From positions 1 through 64,000 of the forward strand of contig JBBTCO010000002.1 in NCBI GenBank assembly GCA_038043185.1: a DNA stretch of 64,000 nucleotides, read 5' to 3'. Within the stretch, counting starts at the first letter, position 1. The number at the start of each line of letters is the position of its first letter. Of the stretch, positions 9,599 to 16,894 are shown piece by piece. This DNA is from UBA5009 sp038043185. GTDB taxonomy: Bacteria; Bdellovibrionota; Bdellovibrionia; Bdellovibrionales; Bdellovibrionaceae. The notes beneath the pieces were generated by a model. It was not told where the DNA came from and searched no databases. It saw only the letters and a list, made by a program, of their open reading frames with translations. The position numbers and the translations under genes were made by a program.

Positions 9599-11530
9599 TT
9601 AAGGAACACGGTAAATATAAGCAGCACCTGATCGTGACAATGGATCCGACTTAGCCGGTGCCCCAACAATAACATTTGAACCACCATCAGAAGCTAAAGA
9701 CTCACCAAAATTTTCTGTTCCAGTCGAATCTTGACTGTACTGAATAAAACCCCCAGCGGAATTATTGCCATTTGGAGTGGCCGTCCCGCCAGCTGTTAAA
9801 CTTGAAAGCATCAGTCTTGAAACAAACCCGGAATTGCCATTGCCATCTTCAGGGGTACCGCCGGAAGCTCCGACATAAAGAGAATCAGAACTCAAAGCGA
9901 CAGCGCTGCCCAATTGTGTTCCGGCCGCGTTTCCATTCAGAGTGTAAGTGAGTCCTGCAGAATAATTGGCATAATAGTAGACTGCTCCCGTATCAGCATT
10001 GTTAGCACTATCATGTCGACTAGCGCCAACAGCTAAGCGCAAGCCATCGAAAGAAACTGATGAACCAAAAGCCGCAGCGCTCGAGAGATTCGCCGGTTTT
10101 TGAACAGTGCTGCCAGTCCATGTTCCACCATTATTAATAAATACGAAAGCAGCGCCTGAAAATAAATTTACTGCTCCTGGAGCTCCAATAGCGATGCCGG
10201 AAGCTGAAGCCGCAATGGATTGTCCAAAGTTGTAAGCTTGACTGATCGGAGCTAAGACTTGGGAATAAGAAAAACTAGATCCATTCGAAGAGTAAATATA
10301 AACTTTACCGGAATTACTGCCAGATAAAATATCCGAAGCACCCACGGCTAAAAAGTTAGAACGCATGGCCATACCTATACCGAATTTTTGATCTGCCACT
10401 GCTTCTGGTGGAGTTAAGTTTTGCACGAAACTCCAGTTATTATTTACATTTTGATAAATATAAACTCGGCCCATAGCTCCAAAAGTGGCGTTCGAAATAG
10501 CCAACATTCCACCTTTCAAAGCTACATTTGAAAGAGTTTGGCCGCTGGCTGCGCCATTGACAGAAATCTTTTGAGTAAAAGACCAAGTATTACCCGATTT
10601 TGAAAACATAAATACCGCGCCCATATTGTCTTCTTTCGGAGACAATACTGCGGCCCAATTTCCATCGATGGCAACTTTGTGACCGGCATTTGCAGAAGCC
10701 GAATTGATTGTGAGTGGCAGTTTAGTTTCATTCCAACAGGCGTTGGAAAAATTAGCGCGAACATAAACAGGATCCGAATTCATTGCTGCAGGATTTACGG
10801 CCACGTTGGCGGTCACCCGAACGATTACCCGATAATATAAAGTTCCTGCTCCACATCGTATTGAACGTTGGCCATCTTGAATATCAATCCGAAAAGGGAC
10901 ACTTGTGCCAGTGAAGGCGTTGCTATTATTTAAAGTAAAAACACGGTTAAGAATGGCGCTAGCGTGTGTGGCTTGATTGCCACCGGTTACCGGGTCACCC
11001 ATGATTGTAACTCCAGAAGAAAAAATCGCAGCGTAAGAATTATTCATCGTTTCGGGAGCTACCAGTAAGGTGGCTACGGGTACGCAACTGTCAGCAGTTG
11101 CTGCTGATAAATTTGCAATACCTTTTGCCGCATTCACATCGACATTTACAACAGCTGAGTTTGAATCACCAGATCGCGTGCCTAATCCAGAAGTTAAATT
11201 TAGTACCGTTGAGCCAAGTGCCGCGGCATTTGTAATCACTGGTTTTTGAATATAAGTTTGGCATCTTGCCACTCGAGCTGCGTCGGCAATTTGTGCTGGA
11301 GTTAGACCAGTTCCTCCAGGAGGGGGTGGCGGCACTGTTCCCGGTGTAGGATTCTGGTTACTGAGGGTCGAGGATTGATTAACCGAACCTGGACCATTCT
11401 CGGCTTCAAATTTGCCACAGTTTTGATATGGCAAGGTCAGTATTGTCAAAAGGGCGAGTAGAGATAGATTTTTTTTATGTTGGCGAGGGATACGAAATTT
11501 TAAATTTAAATAGGCTTTTAAATTGTTCAA
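9599..11530 (-). CDS. FG-GAP beta-propeller lipoprotein
   Basis: This 643-residue lipoprotein (L-P-Y-Q-N-C) starts at TTG with GGGGGA six bases upstream. After a Pro-rich linker (residues ~63-75) and an Ig-like region, the C-terminal half contains about seven FG-GAP/integrin-alpha-like blades (repeated F-G-x-S-(V/I)-A and V-G-A-x units), with a G-A-A-Y-I-Y-R closing strand. It is the first gene of the minus-strand operon and is expected on the cell surface as a binding propeller. Confidence 0.8.
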   Translation of the reverse strand: MNNLKAYLNLKFRIPRQHKKNLSLLALLTILTLPYQNCGKFEAENGPGSVNQSSTLSNQNPTPGTVPPPPPGGTGLTPAQIADAARVARCQTYIQKPVITNAAALGSTVLNLTSGLGTRSGDSNSAVVNVDVNAAKGIANLSAATADSCVPVATLLVAPETMNNSYAAIFSSGVTIMGDPVTGGNQATHASAILNRVFTLNNSNAFTGTSVPFRIDIQDGQRSIRCGAGTLYYRVIVRVTANVAVNPAAMNSDPVYVRANFSNACWNETKLPLTINSASANAGHKVAIDGNWAAVLSPKEDNMGAVFMFSKSGNTWSFTQKISVNGAASGQTLSNVALKGGMLAISNATFGAMGRVYIYQNVNNNWSFVQNLTPPEAVADQKFGIGMAMRSNFLAVGASDILSGSNSGKVYIYSSNGSSFSYSQVLAPISQAYNFGQSIAASASGIAIGAPGAVNLFSGAAFVFINNGGTWTGSTVQKPANLSSAAAFGSSVSFDGLRLAVGASRHDSANNADTGAVYYYANYSAGLTYTLNGNAAGTQLGSAVALSSDSLYVGASGGTPEDGNGNSGFVSRLMLSSLTAGGTATPNGNNSAGGFIQYSQDSTGTENFGESLASDGGSNVIVGAPAKSDPLSRSGAAYIYRVP

Positions 11531-11664
11531 AACTATCCCCCATTTAGAACAACGGTCTTGTTAATCTAAGTCTAAAGGATATTTCGCTAACTGTTGAAAA
11601 TCTTTTTTGAAATAGTGTTGTACTTATAAACACTTTCTTCTGACTACTTGAAAACCTTAATGAA

Positions 11665-11677
11665 TCTCATTGTGAGA
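11665..11677. promoter_or_regulatory. TCTCA-N3-TGAGA inverted repeat in divergent intergenic region
   Basis: TCTCATTGTGAGA is a perfect 5-bp-arm inverted repeat. It lies between the FG-GAP lipoprotein gene (minus) and the heme lipoprotein gene (plus). The same core with a 3-base spacer recurs at 59912 and 60029 upstream of another secreted protein, which supports a shared operator but does not prove it. I see no convincing -35/-10 pair in this 275-bp gap. Confidence 0.3.
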
Positions 11678-11805
11678 AAATCAGGATTTCTACAGTCTTT
11701 TTCAAAGTGAGAAAGTGAGCGAAAAATCGACATATTTTAAGTTGCTAGGGCGTGTCCTATGCAAAATCAATTTGAGAATATTTTAAAATGGACGATAATC
11801 AATAA

Positions 11806-12204
11806 ATGCAAAGAACCTTGATTATTTATACATGTAAATTAAAAAAACCTATCGCGCTGCTTATTGCAGCAATTACTTTGTTTGGCTGTGGCAAAGTGTA
11901 CACTTCAAGTACAAATGATTTGAATGTTTATGGATCTGGAGTAACAGGGACTTCTGTATTCCTGAATGCGCGTGCAGTACTGGCAGTAAATTGCATGAAC
12001 TGTCATAGTAACTGGGGGGCCTATACCCAGCAAGATTACATTGATAAATTTCTTGTTATCCGTGCAAGCCCTGCAGATTCTATAGTTTATTCGCGGCTCC
12101 GCGGAAATGACATTGGAATTGCCGGGGATATGCCGGCAGGTGGTCGCCCCAATTTAACTTCCGAAGAAATGAAAAAAATTAAGGATTGGATCTCTTCAAT
12201 TTAG
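11806..12204 (+). CDS. Mono-heme c-type lipoprotein
   Basis: This 132-residue protein has a lipoprotein signal ending in L-F-G-C, one heme motif CMNCH and a distal D-M-P-A-G-G loop followed by a K-D-W-I-S helix. This is the same minimal cytochrome unit as in the neighbouring operon. It is transcribed divergently from that operon and convergently with the next gene (7-bp gap). Confidence 0.8.
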   Translation: MQRTLIIYTCKLKKPIALLIAAITLFGCGKVYTSSTNDLNVYGSGVTGTSVFLNARAVLAVNCMNCHSNWGAYTQQDYIDKFLVIRASPADSIVYSRLRGNDIGIAGDMPAGGRPNLTSEEMKKIKDWISSI

Positions 12205-12211
12205 GCATGCT

Positions 12212-12853
12212 CTAGTTAAGAGTGTAGTTGGCGCCTATGCGCCAAACAATGCCAGCGTCTTTGCTAAAACTACCGATACTTTGCAGCACTTCAAGTTTAT
12301 AATTAAGTCTCCACCGGGTATCTACGAACAATCCGACAACGGGATTTGTCGGTGAAACAGGGTTATACCCCGAATCTGATCCCCATTTATTTTGTCGATA
12401 AAGAGCAGCGATGGCGAGGCCAAGTTCAATTCGATTATTTACCCGAGAAAAATAGCGGGCTCCAGCTCGTAAAGCGGACCAAGGCGCTCTTTTTTGATAA
12501 TAAGTTCCGGCATCAGCAGCTTTACCGGCAATACCAAAGCCCTGAATATAACCCGCATTAAATCCGTAACCTTTTTCAGGTTGATAAACGGTGTAATCAT
12601 AACCAATGCCGACCCCATAATAAGCGGCTTTTGTTTCTGTACTTATTCCCGACGAATCGGTAATTTTTAAAATTTCATACCAACTGTTGTAATCTAAGCT
12701 CACAGCTTTTTTTGGCCTAAAAGCTTTTTCAACATCAGCAGGGCCACCTTTTCTTGCTGAACTCGAAGTGCCTGGTTTATTTTTCTGGCTATTAACTTGG
12801 GCTTGCGCTTGAAAGATTGAAAAAAAACTAAGGAGTAAAAATATTTTTTTCAT
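12212..12853 (-). CDS. Outer-membrane barrel-like protein
   Basis: This 213-residue protein has a signal peptide (Q-A-Q-A-Q). The mature part alternates aromatic and hydrophobic residues in strands separated by short turns, as expected for a small beta-barrel (inference). It follows the CxxCH barrel gene by 14 bp on the same strand, so the pair is probably co-transcribed. I recognise no family motif. Confidence 0.6.
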   Translation of the reverse strand: MKKIFLLLSFFSIFQAQAQVNSQKNKPGTSSSARKGGPADVEKAFRPKKAVSLDYNSWYEILKITDSSGISTETKAAYYGVGIGYDYTVYQPEKGYGFNAGYIQGFGIAGKAADAGTYYQKRAPWSALRAGARYFSRVNNRIELGLAIAALYRQNKWGSDSGYNPVSPTNPVVGLFVDTRWRLNYKLEVLQSIGSFSKDAGIVWRIGANYTLN

Positions 12854-12867
12854 TTTTTAAAATTCCT

Positions 12868-14019
12868 TTACAGCGAAATATGCAGTTGCGAGTGAATGAT
12901 TGTTTGATCATCCGTGACCCCAGAATCCGTCAAAGATCTTCCATTGACAAAACTCAGGCGAATTTCGCAGCGAGGATAAGGGAACATCAAAAATCCAAAG
13001 GCCCAGCGCGACTGATCAGGGGACGAAGTTGTCATTGTTTGATTGTAATATTCAACTTGCGAAAAAAGGCTGTAACCACGGTTAATTAAGGCGTTGCCCT
13101 CGAGCAAGCCATAAAATCCTGTTTCACTATTTGTTATCTTGGGTTTGTTTTGGATCATCCCCAATTCCACCAGAAGGGAATTTCCTTTACCGAAACCAAT
13201 TTTATTGTGTCCCTCGAGTCGAACCCATTGCATGAAGTCATTGTTGGACATTAACAATGTTCCACCAACTCGATTGTACTGAGTTAAATCTTTTTCTGCC
13301 ATGAAGGAAAAACCTTTTTGTCGCACGCTGGCTTCTTGTGTCATGTTGCCCATGAAGAGATGTCCAGTAAACTCATAGGGAGTCTGTATCTTGTGAACAA
13401 TCACGCCATAAGTTTGATCATTTTGAGCATTCCCTGTTTTGTCTCTGCTAAAAGCAGTGTGATCTAAGATGCGAATACCAAAAACTTTGTCGGTTAGACC
13501 GAAATAAGTAAAATATTCGTCATTCACTTGCCAACGTAAATAATGTTCACGTGACAACCAATTGCTTGGTTTGCTTCCGGAATCACCTTGCCCTACAGGT
13601 GTTGGAATATAGCCAAATTCGCTAACAAAAACGTATTTTTGATTTTGATCAAAATGAATTGCGGCGTTCACACTGGCTTGCATAATGATATTTCGAACTT
13701 TGGTGGCCTCGCTGCCGGGGTTGCTTTGGGCCCACAGTCCACGGTATTTAATGCCTGGTCGAAACCACCACGGCATCGGTTTAGATGGTAGGAAGCCTGA
13801 TTTTTCACCAAGCTGTTCGTCAGTCGTTCTTTCATTAATAAAAACACGCGAAGAAATTTCTGATGCCCATAAAGCCCGACCGTAATCATTGAGTGGGCCA
13901 TTGCCTTGACCATTGTAGTGGCAAGTTAAACAGCTCGCATAACCATAACCAATAAAATCAGGGTAGGACCAGGCTCGGTCAGTAAGGATTAAAAGTAATA
14001 AAAAAAACAATGTTTTCAT
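12868..14019 (-). CDS. CxxCH-headed outer-membrane barrel protein
   Basis: This 383-residue protein has a signal peptide ending A-W-S-Y. A single heme motif CLTCH lies right after the mature N-terminus in G-Y-G-Y-A-S-C-L-T-C-H-Y-N-G, followed by G-P-L-N-D-Y-G-R-A. The rest reads as strands of a porin-like barrel. It looks like a porin with a fused N-terminal cytochrome plug, which could pass electrons across the outer membrane (inference). It is the first gene of a two-gene unit. Confidence 0.65.
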   Translation of the reverse strand: MKTLFFLLLLILTDRAWSYPDFIGYGYASCLTCHYNGQGNGPLNDYGRALWASEISSRVFINERTTDEQLGEKSGFLPSKPMPWWFRPGIKYRGLWAQSNPGSEATKVRNIIMQASVNAAIHFDQNQKYVFVSEFGYIPTPVGQGDSGSKPSNWLSREHYLRWQVNDEYFTYFGLTDKVFGIRILDHTAFSRDKTGNAQNDQTYGVIVHKIQTPYEFTGHLFMGNMTQEASVRQKGFSFMAEKDLTQYNRVGGTLLMSNNDFMQWVRLEGHNKIGFGKGNSLLVELGMIQNKPKITNSETGFYGLLEGNALINRGYSLFSQVEYYNQTMTTSSPDQSRWAFGFLMFPYPRCEIRLSFVNGRSLTDSGVTDDQTIIHSQLHISL

Positions 14020-14219
14020 TTTGAATTATTCTAGGAAGGTCTAGCTGAGATATCAAAGTATCTTTGATTATCTGGCGCGCTCCGCCATATCCAAGCTTAA
14101 AGTATTCGTACCGACCTTAGTGCTGATTTTTTAGGCTAGTTTTTTACTTTTCTGCTTCGATCACTTAAGAAAATAGATTTTTTTTACGATGAAAGACTGA
14201 CGTAAAAGTGGGTAGGTGT

Positions 14220-15926
14220 ATGTCATTTAATTATAACAAAAATAAAGAAGCAGGAGCCGGGGATACTTTTTGGACCTCTTATTCTGACTTATTTTTGGGT
14301 CTTTCAACCATCTTTCTTCTTTTGTATGTGACGGCCAGCTTAAGGACAGGAACTGAAGGCTTAAAGAGTCAGGCTGAAACTCAAAAACTTTCCATGAAAG
14401 TGAAAGATCTGGAAAGTCAGTTAAAAATGTATGAGTCCGTTAAAAAAGATTATCTGCAAAATGAAGCTTCTAAAGATGAAGTGCAAGAGTACACAGAATT
14501 AATGGATAAGCTCACCTTATTGCAAGAGGAAGCTAAAGACGAAAATGAAAAGTTAAAACAAAGCGCTCTTCAGCATGATGAAAAACAAAAGGCCTTGAAT
14601 AAATATCAGCAAATGGTGCGTAACGTATTGAACGCCAATAAAATGGCTAAAACCAAAATCATCAAAAGAAACGATATCATTGAAGAGCAAGATGATGAAA
14701 TTGAAGTTCAAGACCAAGAATTGGCTCGTTTAGAAAAAGATGTCAAACAGAAACAAAACTTAATTGCCGAGAATGAACGAAAAATCGACGAGGCCAATAA
14801 GGTTGTTGAGCAAAAAATGAATGAGCTTAAGCGAAGTTATAAACAAAACAAAATGACTGCGAAAGCTTATCAAGCACGTTTGGCGAAAATCCAAGAAGAG
14901 AGCGAAGACAGAATTGATGCTCTGAGAGACACTCAAGAGACATATGAAAAACAATTGGCTAAAACAAAAAATGAGCTGGGAAGCTTGTCGAGTAAACTAA
15001 AAGAATCAGAAACTCAATTGGCGAATAAAGATTCAGAGTTAGCGCGAACAGAATCAGAAAAACAAAACTTGAAGGGGCAGTTGTCTAAAGCCGAAGCGGA
15101 AGCTCAGGCAAAGATCGCTGCACTTAAAGGTGATTTTAATAATCAAGCGGCAAAAGATCGAGCCGCATTCGAGAAAGAGTTATCGCAGCAAAAAATGGGC
15201 GCAGCGGAAAAGGCTCGTCGGGAAGCGGCTTTTCGAGGCGAAGCTGCAAAGAAAGAACAAGAATTACAGGGAAAAATCAAGGGACTCAGCGGACGGGTGC
15301 AAGGCCTAGCGGATCAGCTTAAAACGACCGAAGGACAATTGTCCAAAGCCAAATCCGAAATGGATGCTCGTCGTGAAGTGGCTCAACAAATTAAAAGAGG
15401 CTTTGAAAAAGCCGGAGTTAAAGCTGATATCGATATGCAAACGGGTGAAGTTCTCTTGGATTTTGGTCAAGCATACTTTGATAGCGATTCGGCCAGACTG
15501 AAAGAAGAAATGAAAATTGTTTTAGAAAAGGCTATGCCGGTCTACTCAAAATCACTATTTGGTGATCCTAAATTATCGAAAAAGATTTCCTCAGTGGAAG
15601 TGGTTGGATTCGCCTCACCGACATATAAAGGAAAATTCATCGATCCAAACTCGACGAAGCCCAATGATAAAGAAGCAATTAAGTACAATATGGATCTGAG
15701 TTATAAAAGAGCTAAGTCTATATTCAATCACATTCTAGATGAAAAAAGCATGGAGTTTGAATACCAAAAAGACTTAGTTCCAATGATGAAAGTTTCGGGA
15801 CGAAGTTATCTTGAAGTTATCAAGGTCAACCGAAATGTCGCATCCGGAGAAGAGTTTTGTAAAATCAATGACTGTAAAAAATCTCAACGCGTAATTATTC
15901 GATTTAACATGGATGGAAAGAAATAA
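14220..15926 (+). CDS. MotB/OmpA-like stator subunit with long coiled coil
   Basis: The ATG at 14220 is preferred over the GTG at 14208. The 568-residue protein has a short cytoplasmic head, then one membrane helix carrying Asp23 in T-S-Y-S-D-L-F. This is the position of the proton-binding Asp in MotB/ExbD/ZorB proteins. Residues ~60-385 are almost pure coiled coil (Lys/Glu/Gln/Ala). The C-terminus (~405-560) is an OmpA-like domain with the N-M-D-L-S-Y-K-R-A signature. The usual T-D of the G-H-T-D loop is replaced by A-S (V-G-F-A-S-P). It is followed 12 bp later by the MotA-like gene. Confidence 0.8.
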   Translation: MSFNYNKNKEAGAGDTFWTSYSDLFLGLSTIFLLLYVTASLRTGTEGLKSQAETQKLSMKVKDLESQLKMYESVKKDYLQNEASKDEVQEYTELMDKLTLLQEEAKDENEKLKQSALQHDEKQKALNKYQQMVRNVLNANKMAKTKIIKRNDIIEEQDDEIEVQDQELARLEKDVKQKQNLIAENERKIDEANKVVEQKMNELKRSYKQNKMTAKAYQARLAKIQEESEDRIDALRDTQETYEKQLAKTKNELGSLSSKLKESETQLANKDSELARTESEKQNLKGQLSKAEAEAQAKIAALKGDFNNQAAKDRAAFEKELSQQKMGAAEKARREAAFRGEAAKKEQELQGKIKGLSGRVQGLADQLKTTEGQLSKAKSEMDARREVAQQIKRGFEKAGVKADIDMQTGEVLLDFGQAYFDSDSARLKEEMKIVLEKAMPVYSKSLFGDPKLSKKISSVEVVGFASPTYKGKFIDPNSTKPNDKEAIKYNMDLSYKRAKSIFNHILDEKSMEFEYQKDLVPMMKVSGRSYLEVIKVNRNVASGEEFCKINDCKKSQRVIIRFNMDGKK

Positions 15927-15938
15927 GGGAGAGTCGCT

Positions 15939-16880
15939 ATGAAAGAACTCGCACTCGTCGATCAAATGATACATTGGTTCATATACCTATTACCCTATGT
16001 GTTATCAGTGATTTTTGTATTCGGAGTGATTTTCCGAACGATCATTTTTTACACAGTAAAACGACATGAATGGTTTGCTCGTGAATTTGAAAAGCGCGTG
16101 AATCGTTATGTTGAAACCGAAACTCCTGGCGTAGTTAAAGACGTTTCATTTTTTGCTTTGTCAAAAAAGATGCTTGAAAGAACTTATTATGAAATTTTCG
16201 AAGTGCGTGATCGCATGCAAAGAAGAAAGCCTGACCGCATGATGGCAATTAGCGATCGTATTTTTCTGATCAAACAAGGTTGTGCTTGGTTAGTTAAAGA
16301 TATTTTAAAACAAGTTAAATTTTTAAAGTGGACCAATGAAACTCCTAAGCTTTTAAGCATCACCAAAGCGACCTTTCATCACAATCCTTGCTTCAACAAG
16401 ATCTTTGGCATTATTCCGATGGCTAGCTTAAATGATTTTTTGACAATTCTTCCAGGCTTATTCGTTGTCGCTGGTATCTTGGGAACATTTTTGGGAATCA
16501 AAGGTGGTCTAGGTGCCTTGGGTGGAATGAATTTGAATGAACTCGAGAATGCTAAAAATACGATGGATGGTTTTCTTCACGAGATTGCTTTTGCCATGGC
16601 GTCGTCGATTGTTGGAATTGCATTTTCATTATCACTTCACATCTGGAATACATTTTTCTCTCCAGAGCGGGCCTATGTTTCAATGATTGATCGCTTTGAA
16701 AGTTCATTGGATCTTTTGTGGTACCGCAGTGATAACAACAATTTTCCAGCCTACGATAAACCTTTTGATGAACATAAAGATCCAGTTGAAGCCTTGGCCG
16801 AAGAGGCACTGAATCTTGAAGTTACGAAGGGACTTAGAACTCGTGAAATGGAAGAAATACGTAAAGTCAAAGCATCGTAA
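15939..16880 (+). CDS. MotA/TolQ/ExbB-like proton channel subunit
   Basis: This 313-residue protein has three likely membrane helices: residues ~11-36, ~165-187 and ~213-238. A ~120-residue basic cytoplasmic loop lies between the first two. The second helix holds the family core G-L-F-V-V-A-G-I-L-G-T-F-L-G-I, and the third A-M-A-S-S-I-V-G-I-A-F-S. AGGGAGA precedes the ATG. Paired with the MotB-like gene upstream and the FHA protein 14 bp downstream, it is expected to form the ion-conducting ring of a stator complex. It lacks the long C-terminal tail of ZorA. Confidence 0.8.
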   Translation: MKELALVDQMIHWFIYLLPYVLSVIFVFGVIFRTIIFYTVKRHEWFAREFEKRVNRYVETETPGVVKDVSFFALSKKMLERTYYEIFEVRDRMQRRKPDRMMAISDRIFLIKQGCAWLVKDILKQVKFLKWTNETPKLLSITKATFHHNPCFNKIFGIIPMASLNDFLTILPGLFVVAGILGTFLGIKGGLGALGGMNLNELENAKNTMDGFLHEIAFAMASSIVGIAFSLSLHIWNTFFSPERAYVSMIDRFESSLDLLWYRSDNNNFPAYDKPFDEHKDPVEALAEEALNLEVTKGLRTREMEEIRKVKAS

Positions 16881-16894
16881 ATGGGAGTTGAGGC

